A stretch of 63,417 nucleotides of DNA, taken from a virus. This document shows, piece by piece, positions 22,076 to 30,309 of the stretch. The DNA is taken from positions 1 to 63,417 of the IMG/VR virus record IMGVR_UViG_3300029893_000006. One strand, 5' to 3'. Each line of letters starts with the position of its first letter. The first letter of the stretch is position 1. The translations under genes and the position numbers were made by a program. The notes beneath the pieces were generated by a model. The model had not been told where the DNA came from. It made no database searches and worked only from the letters and a program-made list of their open reading frames with translations.

Positions 22076-22900
22076 CTAAACAACCCCTTCCAGCGAAAGC
22101 TGCTTTTTGCTTTCAAGCCCTTCGTTTTCATCCTCAATGCCCGTCTCCATCCACCTAACCTGCCTTTTGCTCGGCTTCCTGCTGCTGCCTTTAAGTGCCG
22201 CTCCGGCCCCGGCCGTGTTAAGCAATGACTGTTTCAGCGCATCAAATGCTCCGAAACCCCCATCCTCCAACACCCGGCAGAAAGCATCTACAACCGGAAT
22301 TCCTTCAGGTGTAACCATGCTCAATATCCCCGGGACGTTTTCCATGATCATGGTCTTTGGCTGTATTTCCAGCACCAGGCGCGCAAACTCAAATACCAGG
22401 CTGTTTCGCGGATCCATCACGTCCCTTTTTCCGGTTATGCTGAAGCCCTGGCATGGCGGCCCTCCCATAACGCAGTCCACATCTCCCTGCTTGAAGCCCA
22501 GGGCACCAAGTATTTCCTGGCCGGTAATTTTGCGAGCATCGCCAAAGAAAAAGTTCCTGACCGGCGGATATTCCTTCATGTATGGATTGCCGCCGCTGAC
22601 CGGCATGGTATAAATACCGTTTTTACCCTTTTTGGCTATTTGCTTTTCCAGATAATTATTAAAGCGTTCCTTGTCTCCAGGCTCAATCCAGTACATATTG
22701 ACGGGATAGCTTCCCAGGTTGTAGAGATAAGTAAGTGCAGATGGGATATCGTTGTCCAGCCCGGCAATGACCTCGAAACCGGCCTGCAAAAAACCCAAAG
22801 TAAAGCCTCCCGCTCCGCAGAATAAATCTATGGCAATCGGACGCTTGGCTACGCGCTCCGGGACATAGAGACCGGAGCGGTTGAGGGTATAAGGTTCCAT
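22076..22900 (-). CDS. C5-cytosine DNA methyltransferase, lacking the usual C-terminal motifs
   Basis: The likely start is MEPYTLNRSG at 22900, giving 274 residues. Motif I is IDLFCGAGGFTLGF (residues 24-37). Catalytic motif IV is GGPPCQGFS with Cys150. Motif VI is ENVPG (187-191). After motif VI the usual QRRxR motif VIII, target-recognition domain and motifs IX-X are absent; the last 70 residues are charged and low-complexity. A family member is normally 320 residues or more. It may be inactive, or it may work with a separate recognition subunit. Confidence 0.85.
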   Translation of the reverse strand: MEPYTLNRSGLYVPERVAKRPIAIDLFCGAGGFTLGFLQAGFEVIAGLDNDIPSALTYLYNLGSYPVNMYWIEPGDKERFNNYLEKQIAKKGKNGIYTMPVSGGNPYMKEYPPVRNFFFGDARKITGQEILGALGFKQGDVDCVMGGPPCQGFSITGKRDVMDPRNSLVFEFARLVLEIQPKTMIMENVPGILSMVTPEGIPVVDAFCRVLEDGGFGAFDALKQSLLNTAGAGAALKGSSRKPSKRQVRWMETGIEDENEGLESKKQLSLEGVV

Positions 22901-22908
22901 GCTACTGT

Positions 22909-23136
22909 TCACGCTCCTTCGTAACCACAATCTTTACAACACAGGACAACCTTGTTCATATCAGTATCCGGATGAATTTCTTTATGAAAAACGTTTAGAC
23001 TGTTACATTCAGGACAGGTATACCGTTTATTGCTTCTTAAAAGCATATAATTTCCGCAGTTTGGGCAGGTAACTTCGTCGTCCAGTTCTCTTTCGAGCTT
23101 GCAGTAAGGACAATACTGTTTTGCTTGACCTGCCAT
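22909..23136 (-). CDS. Zinc-ribbon protein (four CxxC pairs)
   Basis: This 75-residue protein has four Cys pairs: CPYC, CPNCG, CPEC and CKDCG, in two zinc ribbons. It lies directly before the C5-methyltransferase gene. Zinc-ribbon proteins of this size bind DNA, RNA polymerase or partner proteins; the role here is unknown. Confidence 0.7.
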   Translation of the reverse strand: MAGQAKQYCPYCKLERELDDEVTCPNCGNYMLLRSNKRYTCPECNSLNVFHKEIHPDTDMNKVVLCCKDCGYEGA

Positions 23137-23142
23137 TATCTC

Positions 23143-23402
23143 TCACGCTCCTTCTTCTTTCCAGCGTTTTACTACGGTTTTCGGTGAAACTGTTGACAAC
23201 AAAACTTTTCCGCTTTTCAGTATGATTGCGCTTCTTACATCTTCCCAAACTATATTGTTTGAGCTATATAAATCTTTATCGTATTCATCTACTGCCGCTA
23301 TCTCGCTCGATAAAACAAAGCAACCACCAAAATTCCCGGTGTTTCTTCTCCGCAGATGTCGCAGTATAAGCTATACTTCCCGCCTTCTTTTTCTATTGAC
23401 AT
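23143..23402 (-). pseudogene. Frame-disrupted zinc-ribbon-like gene
   Basis: The ATG at 23402 follows GAGGAAGG. The first frame gives MSIEKEGGKYSLYCDICGEE and stops after 34 residues. In another frame, open through the same stretch, the sequence continues CFVLSSEIAAVDEYDKDLY and ends in KTVVKRWKEEGA at 23143. Joining the two frames near GAAACACCGGGAATTTT gives a normal protein of about 85 residues. It is a frameshift mutation, sequencing error or, less likely, programmed slip. Confidence 0.55.
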
Positions 23403-23521
23403 CCTTCCTCAACCTCGCTTTCCTCCGGCTTAAAGCGGTTTTTGGCTTTCAAACGTTGCATTTTGTGATAAACGCCAATAACCCAGGCAATCTCATCTTT
23501 TGCTGTCTGAATTCGCCGCAT
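23393..23521 (-). CDS. 42-residue hypothetical protein
   Basis: This short frame, MRRIQTAKDEIAWVIGVYHK onward, is helical and charged. It might start at a TTG nine bases upstream, behind GGAGGAG. It overlaps the next gene's start by ten bases. It is of the size and style of many small early phage proteins, and no family is known. Confidence 0.5.
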   Translation of the reverse strand: MRRIQTAKDEIAWVIGVYHKMQRLKAKNRFKPEESEVEEGCQ

Positions 23522-23534
23522 ATTTTGCAAAACA

Positions 23535-23822
23535 TCACTCTCCTCCTCCTTCCAGGAATTCTCTCGCATCGTTCATATCCTCAATAAACTTGGTATAATA
23601 ATCATTTATAGCTTCCTGTGGTGCTAGGCACGTAGAATATGCTTCCCAGGCATCAAAAAGATTTTCCAATATGTTATATAGTCGCCTATTTTCCTCTTCC
23701 AACTTCTGCACCCGATTAATCCAGTATTGAATTACCTCAATTAACCAACTCCGAATATGTGGAAATTCTTTTAGCGTCTTAAATTCTTTTAAGGTTTCTA
23801 TATCTTGTTTAGCATCTCTCAT
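23535..23822 (-). CDS. Coiled-coil hypothetical protein
   Basis: The start at 23822 (MRDAKQDIETLKEF) follows GGAGGAAG; the longer frame from 23867 would overlap the 39-residue gene. The product is 95 residues, mainly helical, with a heptad region (RVQKLEEENRRLYNILENL). The function is unknown. Confidence 0.65.
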   Translation of the reverse strand: MRDAKQDIETLKEFKTLKEFPHIRSWLIEVIQYWINRVQKLEEENRRLYNILENLFDAWEAYSTCLAPQEAINDYYTKFIEDMNDAREFLEGGGE

Positions 23823-23938
23823 CTTTCTTCTTCCTCCTTCTCCCACCCCGCATTCCAACTCCTGCACCCGGGCAAGGGCGGGACATCATGCTCGGCCTCC
23901 AACTTTTTAAAGTAAAACTCCTTTGCTACAGCCTCCAT
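23819..23938 (-). CDS. 39-residue hypothetical protein
   Basis: The ATG at 23938 follows GGAGGAGGAAAACAG. The product MEAVAKEFYFKKLEAEHDVP ends in a Glu-rich tail, and its stop overlaps the next start (ATGA). The good ribosome site and coupling support it despite the small size. Confidence 0.55.
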   Translation of the reverse strand: MEAVAKEFYFKKLEAEHDVPPLPGCRSWNAGWEKEEEER

Positions 23939-23969
23939 CTGTTTTCCTCCTCCTCTAAAATTCAACTTA

Positions 23970-24584
23970 TTATTCGTAAAAAGAATCGTCCATAAGCTCC
24001 CCGGTAAGCAAGTTTGTTATTATACCGCCCTCCACTTTGCAGCATCGGGGATAATATGCTTTTATCAGGGTTTCCAGATCATCAAGATAGTCCTTTCCAA
24101 TAATCCACTTTTCGCCGTCCCATTCACGACAGCCCATAGGAATTTCGTCCTTCAATGCATCCTTGAAAGCACTATTGTAAGGCCCCTCAAAGATTAACTT
24201 CGTTTTTGTAACTGTCAGGTAGGCCCATTTCGTTACTGCCACAGCCTTCACCCCCTCCCCCACAAATATCCCACATACATCCCCCAAAGGCCCTCTTGCC
24301 AGCTTCTTCCCATTCTTCTTCGATCCCCACATTTCCAAAGACAGCTTTCCTTCTTCTCCCAGGTCATAGATTTTTCCGATCACGTTCCCTGTAGTCCGGT
24401 TCATCTCTATTGCCATTTCTTCAGCAGAATAACCCAGCTTGTAAAGCTCAATCAAATAGTCCACCCCATCCGGCGTCCATGGCCGTTCCGGAGACAGGTC
24501 GTTTATGTCTATGTTGATCATCTTATAGAGGTTAGCTATTCCCTTGATATTGCCGCCTTCAACTGCTAATATTTGTCTTGCCAT
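23970..24584 (-). CDS. Hypothetical protein with HTH-like segment
   Basis: The start at 24584 (MARQILAVEGG) has GGGAGGACAGG upstream; the product has 204 residues. Residues ~35-65 (GVDYLIELYKLGYSAEEMAI, then NRTTGNVIGKIYDLG) resemble a helix-turn-helix of the RNA polymerase sigma-70-like or GcrA-like kind. The C-terminal part (CREWDGEKWIIGKDYLDDL) is a small folded module. It is probably a DNA-binding early protein. Confidence 0.6.
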   Translation of the reverse strand: MARQILAVEGGNIKGIANLYKMINIDINDLSPERPWTPDGVDYLIELYKLGYSAEEMAIEMNRTTGNVIGKIYDLGEEGKLSLEMWGSKKNGKKLARGPLGDVCGIFVGEGVKAVAVTKWAYLTVTKTKLIFEGPYNSAFKDALKDEIPMGCREWDGEKWIIGKDYLDDLETLIKAYYPRCCKVEGGIITNLLTGELMDDSFYE

Positions 24585-24598
24585 AGCCTGTCCTCCCA

Positions 24599-24955
24599 TT
24601 ACTTATCTAATTGCTTCAAAAGATACCCAGCCAATATGAGCTTTGCTCCTTCTGCGTTTATTTTTAGCTGAGGGTGTTCTTTAATCATTTGCGCCATTGA
24701 TTCTTTTATGCAATCTGTTAATGATATATGTGCCCTTGCCAGCTCCGTAGGAATTATGTTGCCGATTGCCAAAGTCATTGTTTGGCCTTTAATTATCCGA
24801 TCTGTAAGGGTGTTTTCTATTAAGCCGGAGCAATAAACTACAGCGTTTTCAGCCCTTACCGTTCCCTTGCCGGGGATTGTTATTGTTATCGGTTCAGGCC
24901 TTTCTTGTCCAAAATGCTCTATGATGATTTCTCTCGTCATTTTGTTATCTTCCAA
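24599..24955 (-). CDS. Hypothetical protein
   Basis: This 118-residue protein has a TTG start behind GAAAGGAGGAAG. The N-terminal half is beta-rich (PITITIPGKGTVRAENAVVY) and the C-terminal half helical. I recognise no family. It follows a strong terminator-like hairpin. Confidence 0.6.
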   Translation of the reverse strand: MEDNKMTREIIIEHFGQERPEPITITIPGKGTVRAENAVVYCSGLIENTLTDRIIKGQTMTLAIGNIIPTELARAHISLTDCIKESMAQMIKEHPQLKINAEGAKLILAGYLLKQLDK

Positions 24956-24979
24956 TATGTTCTTCCTCCTTTCAAAATA

Positions 24980-25022
24980 AAACCCCTAAGCCCAGGGGAT
25001 TAACCCTGGGCTTGGGGGTTCC
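24980..25022 (-). terminator. Strong terminator after the SMC-like gene
   Basis: AACCCCCAAGCCCAGGG and its complement form a stem of about 17 bp with one mismatch or bulge, followed by TTTATTTTG on the minus strand. It is the strongest hairpin in the early region and should sharply reduce expression of genes below it. Confidence 0.85.
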
Positions 25023-25023
25023 C

Positions 25024-27009
25024 TCAAGCACCCACAGGTTGCTTTACTTTCTGTGCTCTATATACTTTGCCATTATCCACCATAAAAACGGCCAACCCGG
25101 GAATGCCGGGATCAACAGGTTCCTTTTCGCCCCTGACCGAAAGAACGATTACCGTTTTATCATCTTCCAGGGAAAGAAGAGTATTAATGAGATTTACCCT
25201 GTTATCCGGATCAAGCGCCTCCGTGTCATCGACAACTATAATTCCAAATCCGGCCAGAGAGCTTAATACATCCTGAAGGGCCACGCCTATTAACAGCTTC
25301 TCGCCTTTCGACGGTTTCTTATAAAGAACATCGTTCTTGAAAACCTTAATTTCAAAATCGCCTTCAACCTCAAACACAACCCTAAACAGTCCGCCAGTGA
25401 GCTGCGCTACTCTTTCGCTGATCCTTTCCTGAACCGGATTTACGATTTCTTTCAGCAATTCCTGCTTTATGCCTCCGGGACTGAAAGCCTTAACCAGTTC
25501 TTCCAGGGCATTTACTTCCTCATCTTTCCTGTAGAATTTTTTAACGTTTTCTTCGTATTCTGTTTCGGCTTGGTCCGAAAGTTCAAGGGCCTGGCGCAAG
25601 TTTTCTCCTTTTTCGATTCTTGTCTCAAGTTCTGCTATTTTATTCCTGGTTTCTTCAACATCCTGCGGTTCGCCCAGGGAAATACGTTCCTGTTCTATCT
25701 CGGTCAAAGACGCCTCATAACCCTCTTTCTGTTTTTTTAAACTTTGCAATTTGGCTTCGACTTCTTCGCCTCTATTTATATTCTGGACTAATTGATCTTG
25801 TTGTTTTTTGAGTTCTCGGCATGTCTCTCGAAAGGCGTCAAGCGTTTTATCAACGGCGTCTTTGGCTTTTGCTTTATCTGTTTTCTCTTTTATGAACTGC
25901 TTCAGCATTTCTTTCAGGTCTTTTTCAGGATGGGGGCAGGTCAGCTTTTCGGGAGCAAGAGGGCAGGCTCCTTTAATCTTTTCCAGGCTGGCAATTACTT
26001 TATCCAGGCTGGCTATTTCTGCGTTCAATATAGCCTGCTGTTTACTGGCTTCCTCGGCCTCGGCATTTGCCTTATCGTACTTGTCATTGACTTTTTTCAG
26101 TTCCGCTTCCATTTGGCCGGTATCTATAATTACGGTATTCTTTATTTCTTGCTCTAGCTTGCTCAATTCATCCTTGACCCTTGTTTCTCTTTTATCCAGC
26201 ATTTCCCGCCTTTCGGCCATAAAGCTCTCATGCACTATGGTTGAGGCCAAAGATTCCTTTTCTTTTTTAACTGCATTGAGCTGTTCGATTACCTCCTCCT
26301 TGTCAGCCAGGGTAATGCCGTCCGGGAGATCAATTTTTTCGCAGGCTTCTTTTTTGTATTTAACCAGGCTGTCAAGTTCAGCCAATTCCTTTTTAGCGAT
26401 CTTTCTGGCTTCCCGGAAAGCTTTGTCCAGTGTGTCAAATATCTCTGCGCCGCCTGCCACCGCTTGGGGACAATATTTCTGGAATGTCAGAAGTATAGCT
26501 TTTGCAGTTTCTTTGCTCAGGCCATTCTTTTCAGTCCACTCTGCCAGGCTTTTAAGGATACTGTTCTTGTCAAATTCCAGACCCATCAGGGCAAAAAGCA
26601 TGTTCTTCTGATCGCCTGCAGGCATGTTCAAGAAGTTGCCGGTATTAAGGACTGCGGAAATAATTCCTTCGGTTGCTTTTAGTTGCTCGTAAAAAGTTTT
26701 TTGTTGAAGTGTAGAGTTGCCGCTCCACCCCTCCACTTTTAACCCGCCGGGATAGTCCCGTTTAATATTCCCGATACCCTCTACTTCCGCTTCCAGGACG
26801 GCCTTTTTCTGACCATAGCGGATAAGATCCTCTGCGCCGGAACCTTTTCTGTCGGTCCAGTTGCACTTTCCGGTAAAAAGAAACTCGATCCCTCCCTGGA
26901 TAGAGCTTTTGCCTGCCCCGTTGGGTCCAACAAAGATATTTACTTTTTCCAGGGGAATGTAAGTGTTGGCATGATTCCTGAAATTATTTAAACAAAGGCT
27001 TTTAAGCAT
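25024..27009 (-). CDS. SMC/RecF-like AAA ATPase
   Basis: The start at 27009 (MLKSLCLNNFRNHANTY) has GGTGGTGAA upstream; the product is 661 residues. Walker A is VGPNGAGKSS (28-37), typical of RecF/SMC/Rad50. Long coiled-coil arms flank a Cys-containing turn (ACPLAPEKLTCPHPE) that could be a zinc hook. The C-terminal lobe has FSPGGIKQELL and the Walker B-like IIVVDDTEALD. Together with the adjoining PD-(D/E)XK nuclease it resembles a phage DNA end-processing pair. It acts on DNA in the cytoplasm. Confidence 0.85.
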   Translation of the reverse strand: MLKSLCLNNFRNHANTYIPLEKVNIFVGPNGAGKSSIQGGIEFLFTGKCNWTDRKGSGAEDLIRYGQKKAVLEAEVEGIGNIKRDYPGGLKVEGWSGNSTLQQKTFYEQLKATEGIISAVLNTGNFLNMPAGDQKNMLFALMGLEFDKNSILKSLAEWTEKNGLSKETAKAILLTFQKYCPQAVAGGAEIFDTLDKAFREARKIAKKELAELDSLVKYKKEACEKIDLPDGITLADKEEVIEQLNAVKKEKESLASTIVHESFMAERREMLDKRETRVKDELSKLEQEIKNTVIIDTGQMEAELKKVNDKYDKANAEAEEASKQQAILNAEIASLDKVIASLEKIKGACPLAPEKLTCPHPEKDLKEMLKQFIKEKTDKAKAKDAVDKTLDAFRETCRELKKQQDQLVQNINRGEEVEAKLQSLKKQKEGYEASLTEIEQERISLGEPQDVEETRNKIAELETRIEKGENLRQALELSDQAETEYEENVKKFYRKDEEVNALEELVKAFSPGGIKQELLKEIVNPVQERISERVAQLTGGLFRVVFEVEGDFEIKVFKNDVLYKKPSKGEKLLIGVALQDVLSSLAGFGIIVVDDTEALDPDNRVNLINTLLSLEDDKTVIVLSVRGEKEPVDPGIPGLAVFMVDNGKVYRAQKVKQPVGA

Positions 27010-27010
27010 T

Positions 27011-28105
27011 TTATTCACCACCGTTCCCATTCTTTGTTTTTTTACTGTCAAACCTTGTGTAGCTTTTATCCACAAGAACGGAAGCTAACGCATCGGCATA
27101 TTTTTCCTGGAGTTTTTTCGTGAACCTTCTCTCGTCAACAGAAAGATATTTTTCGGGATCTTCGCCAAGATCCCTCATAATTTTGGTGAACTCCTTGACA
27201 TCGCTGATTGACTTGGATTCAGTTACGTAATACCCCCATTGTAAACCGTTCGTCTCTACAAACCCGTTAACATTACACCACTTTTTAAGAGCTTCTTTCC
27301 GGTCTGCCACCTGTTTTTCCAGCAGGACCAGTTCACCGGCCACCCTTAAAGCATCCTGTTCGTCCTTAATTATGCTACCTCCCAGGTTCTTTAGCGCAGG
27401 ACACATATCAACATAGCTACACCATGAACACCCTTCGCCCGGTCTTGGTGCAAACTCAACTTCGCTTTCAATTTGCCTTATAAGGCCGAATATCTTATCT
27501 TCCGTTGTAGCTACTTTCACGGGATCAATATCGACCTCCCGAACAACACCATGCCTCACGAACTCCAACCGGGCCTTGAAGGTATCAACTTGCGGGTATT
27601 CTTTCTTAACAATCCAGGCGTATATATGCAACTGGAAGTCGTTTTCCGTTTCGGCCTGGCTGCGAATAGCCCAATCTGTTTTATAATCCATTATGGTTGC
27701 CACATTGTCATCTATCTCTAAACGGTCAAGCACCGCCCAGAAAAGAATATCGTTGCTTAAGGGAAGTTTAATTTTTTCCTCAATGCCTACAGTCGTATTC
27801 GGGTTGAAAATGTGGCTGTTGGCGAAAGATTCAATAATACTCTCAATTTCCGTAAATCTGCTGGAACCTAAATGGTGGGGCTTCTTATAGAAAACCATTT
27901 GAGTGATTTCCGGCAACAGAGTAATATCTGTTTGTAGTCCGGATTTCAACAGCGCCCTGTCATATTCCGCAATAATTTCATGCACCAGCCTGCCGATTAT
28001 AAGGGCATCGGAAGGCTTCTCCGGGATTCTGTCGAGATATCTCAGTTTGAATGATCTCGGGCATGTTTCAAACTGATTAAACCTCGTATGACTGTAATGC
28101 CTCAT
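27011..28105 (-). CDS. PD-(D/E)XK nuclease (RecB/Cas4-like)
   Basis: This 364-residue protein contains an N-terminal FETCPRSFKLRY, GRLVHEI (helix with His), WAVLDRLEI and MDYKTDW (the D...xK core at residues ~168-174), and C-terminal Cys residues (CSWCSYVDMC) with the first Cys forming an iron-sulfur cluster as in AddB/Cas4-type enzymes. It degrades or trims DNA for recombination. The stop lies 1 base before the SMC-like start, so both are made together. Confidence 0.85.
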   Translation of the reverse strand: MRHYSHTRFNQFETCPRSFKLRYLDRIPEKPSDALIIGRLVHEIIAEYDRALLKSGLQTDITLLPEITQMVFYKKPHHLGSSRFTEIESIIESFANSHIFNPNTTVGIEEKIKLPLSNDILFWAVLDRLEIDDNVATIMDYKTDWAIRSQAETENDFQLHIYAWIVKKEYPQVDTFKARLEFVRHGVVREVDIDPVKVATTEDKIFGLIRQIESEVEFAPRPGEGCSWCSYVDMCPALKNLGGSIIKDEQDALRVAGELVLLEKQVADRKEALKKWCNVNGFVETNGLQWGYYVTESKSISDVKEFTKIMRDLGEDPEKYLSVDERRFTKKLQEKYADALASVLVDKSYTRFDSKKTKNGNGGE

Positions 28106-28138
28106 TTCCCTCTTCCTCCTTTTTTAATGGGTTGCTTT

Positions 28139-29362
28139 TCAGAAAAACGACCTTTCCACTTTTTTAGCTGCAGGTCTTTGCGTCGACTTTTCCGTATCTC
28201 CAAAGAGTGTGGACTGTGCAGGCACTCCTGCTGGCTCCTTCTGCTGTTTTCGAGCCTGCTCGTCTTTACGCCGCTGTTCAAGCTCTTTTTGGTATTGCTC
28301 CATACCGTCGCTTATTTTGTCGTAGTCAACCTCTTTTTCTTTTTTTCTGAAGTCTCTGGCCTGCGTTGCGGAAGCCTCCCCTGCTTGCTGCCGTCTTGCC
28401 ACTTCTTTTTTAAGATTCACCAGGAGTTGCTCTTTGTCCAGGTCGGGTTTGTTTAAAGTAGCCTTTCTTTTGGCTTCGGGGACAGAAAGGATATCCCAAA
28501 CTCGATGTAGTTCATTATCTATGGGGTCAGTCTCAGTTTCAGCTTTTCCCTCAGTCTCTGCATCCATTACCTTTTCTTTGTTGTTATTGATTAGGCTGGC
28601 AGGATAAAGATCATCAGGGGCTTCATCGTAGTCAGGTTCGGTTATTGTTACCTCTTCGGGTTTAATCCCGGTTTTCTCTTCGAGAAGGAACTGCGCAGGT
28701 GTTTTTCGTGAAGCAGCAAGTATCTGTTCCAACCTTACATGCTCATTGGCCAGATCCATGACGTAAACAACTTTTTTTCTGCCTTCAACCTGGACCTCTT
28801 TGGGCCGGATAATCAGCTTTAGAGGTATCCAGGCTATTTTCCCGCCAGTCAAAGTTCTGACAAAATCTATAGCACTGTTGAGATTTACTATGGAGTGATA
28901 ACTGGAAGTATCAATCTGCCAGATCCCAAGGCCGGGAACTTTATACAGCAGAAATTGGAGAGTGCCTACGGGACGGCAGTGTTTCTTTTCAGCCCATTCG
29001 CACTCCATAGGGTCACAGTCAATTTCAAGCATTTCGCCTGTTTCACGGTCTATTTGTGTTGCCTTTTCGCCGTCGCCTTTACAGAGAAGGCCGGTGCTGG
29101 AACCGTAACGCCGGTAAAACTGGCTAAAAAACTTAGTTGGATCTTCCACCGGAAACATAACATCAAGCTCCCGGGGCTTTTCGCCGTAGACCTCTTTAAA
29201 TGCCTGGGCCGCAAGCTCGGAAGTTTGTTCGTCTGCTTTGCAAACAAAGTAATCCACGGCGGCAGGGTATTCTACCCCTTTTGCATTTTCCTTCTTTATC
29301 CCCAGGCGTATCTTGCCGATTCTGGGGAGCCTTCTTACTTCGCTCAAACCTTTGATGGTCAA
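28139..29362 (-). CDS. Gp3-like / recombination directionality factor-like protein
   Basis: The TTG at 29362 behind AGGAGG is preferred, giving 407 residues. The N-terminal 240 residues match the pattern of the phage Gp3-like (often annotated RDF or hydrolase/metal-binding) family: LPRIGKIRLGIKKENAKGVE, AVDYFVC, a Cys/His group (CDPMECEWAEKKHCRPVGTL) and RPKEVQVEGRK. The C-terminal 150 residues are charged and disordered. Proteins of this family lie next to phage recombination genes; direct proof of an RDF role is lacking. Confidence 0.7.
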   Translation of the reverse strand: MTIKGLSEVRRLPRIGKIRLGIKKENAKGVEYPAAVDYFVCKADEQTSELAAQAFKEVYGEKPRELDVMFPVEDPTKFFSQFYRRYGSSTGLLCKGDGEKATQIDRETGEMLEIDCDPMECEWAEKKHCRPVGTLQFLLYKVPGLGIWQIDTSSYHSIVNLNSAIDFVRTLTGGKIAWIPLKLIIRPKEVQVEGRKKVVYVMDLANEHVRLEQILAASRKTPAQFLLEEKTGIKPEEVTITEPDYDEAPDDLYPASLINNNKEKVMDAETEGKAETETDPIDNELHRVWDILSVPEAKRKATLNKPDLDKEQLLVNLKKEVARRQQAGEASATQARDFRKKEKEVDYDKISDGMEQYQKELEQRRKDEQARKQQKEPAGVPAQSTLFGDTEKSTQRPAAKKVERSFF

Positions 29363-29402
29363 TTTAGTATTCCTCCTTTCACTTTTTAGGCAGGGGCCGG
29401 GA

Positions 29403-29783
29403 TTAAGCAAAAAGAACGGCGTTATCCAGTTTTATATGGCATGAATCGCACACTGTAGTTAAATTATCTAGATCATCTGTTCCTCCAAGTCTTACTGGTA
29501 CTAAATGGTGAATACAGAGGCGTTTTTGGTTTGTTCCGCAAATGGTGCACTGGTAATTGTCTCTTTTTAGAACTTCCTCTCGTATTTCTTCTGAGAGAGT
29601 AACATAGGGGTAAGCCCTACCCCCAAGATAGCGATGATTTCTCCTTCCCGTTGCTCTCCATATATTTGCACAACGTAAGCTGCAAAAACGTCCCCAGCCT
29701 CTCCGAACTTCTTTAGCTTCAACCATAAAGTGCTTACTGCACAATTCGCATATTCTTTTGGTGTTCTTCAAGTGTTTTCCCAT
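29403..29783 (-). CDS. HNH endonuclease with N-terminal zinc finger
   Basis: The start at 29783 (MGKHLKNTKRICELC) has GGCGGTGATT upstream. The 126-residue product has an N-terminal zinc finger (CELCSKHF ... CSLRC) and a C-terminal HNH nuclease: YQCTICGTNQKRLCIHHLVP, LDNLTTVCDSCH. It is a typical compact phage homing endonuclease. It lies just upstream of the Gp3-like gene. Confidence 0.9.
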   Translation of the reverse strand: MGKHLKNTKRICELCSKHFMVEAKEVRRGWGRFCSLRCANIWRATGRRNHRYLGGRAYPYVTLSEEIREEVLKRDNYQCTICGTNQKRLCIHHLVPVRLGGTDDLDNLTTVCDSCHIKLDNAVLFA

Positions 29784-29806
29784 AATCACCGCCCCCGCCA
29801 AAACTT

Positions 29807-30019
29807 TTAATTTTCCACTCCTAACGCTTCCTCAACAGTCATTACTTCCGGGTCTATATAACGAACCAGACATTCCCAATCATTGTGGAGAATCGCCTCG
29901 TTAACCCGGTAAACATCTTCTCCTTCGTAAATTTCCCCATCGCAACCGGCACAGTGAGCCATTATTTTTGCTTCCTGGGGATCGGCAAGGCCTTGGGAAA
30001 AGCGATTTAATTGTTCCAT
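29807..30019 (-). CDS. Hypothetical Cys-containing protein
   Basis: The start at 30019 (MEQLNRFSQGLADP) follows ATAAGGAGG. The 70-residue product has CAGCDGEIYEGEDVYRV and a later His/Cys (LHNDWEC) that together could bind one zinc, as in small LIM-like or DksA-like modules. It is followed by the HNH gene. Confidence 0.6.
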   Translation of the reverse strand: MEQLNRFSQGLADPQEAKIMAHCAGCDGEIYEGEDVYRVNEAILHNDWECLVRYIDPEVMTVEEALGVEN

Positions 30020-30048
30020 CTTCAATACCTCCTTATAGGCCATGATCA

Positions 30049-30087
30049 TTAATCTTCTTCATCCAAAGTAACTATAGCCAACGGCAT
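30049..30087 (-). CDS. Possible 12-residue peptide
   Basis: The short frame MPLAIVTLDEED has AGGA upstream and lies directly between two small genes. It is too short to judge and may be an incidental frame. Confidence 0.2.
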   Translation of the reverse strand: MPLAIVTLDEED

Positions 30088-30093
30088 ATATTC

Positions 30094-30180
30094 CTAGTTC
30101 TCGTTATTGCCCAATTCCTTCAGGACTTTTTCTTTGGCTTCTGGTGTCAGATCATCAAGATAAATCTCCACTTCTTTCAT
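30094..30180 (-). CDS. 28-residue hypothetical protein
   Basis: The short frame MKEVEIYLDDLTPEAKEKVL has ribosome site GGAGGCGAAAAG. The sequence has the composition of the small acidic peptides found in Firmicute phage early regions. No function is known. Confidence 0.5.
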   Translation of the reverse strand: MKEVEIYLDDLTPEAKEKVLKELGNNEN

Positions 30181-30207
30181 CTTTTCGCCTCCGGTTAATA
30201 ATGGTTT

Positions 30208-30306
30208 TTAAGTATACAACACAACATACTTTTTCTGCTTCGTACCACCAAGCGCAATGTTCTTCTTCACAATACCATGTGCCAGCCAGTTGACATCATC
30301 GGGCAT
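30208..30306 (-). CDS. 32-residue hypothetical protein
   Basis: The frame starts MPDDVNWLAHGIVKKNIALG and ends in YVVLYT. AGGT lies 5 bases upstream of the ATG. It occupies an otherwise empty gap and is plausible but weakly supported. Confidence 0.4.
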   Translation of the reverse strand: MPDDVNWLAHGIVKKNIALGGTKQKKYVVLYT

Positions 30307-30309
30307 ATC

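Noticed and set aside
25808-26611. Long 267-codon plus-strand frame opposite the SMC-like gene
   Set aside because: It is antisense to a clear SMC/RecF-like gene, is Ser/Phe/Leu-rich as expected of the complement of Lys/Glu-rich coiled coil, and lacks a ribosome site.
27011-28105. PD-(D/E)XK gene as a CRISPR Cas4
   Set aside because: No repeat-spacer array or other cas gene was seen; its neighbours are phage recombination genes.
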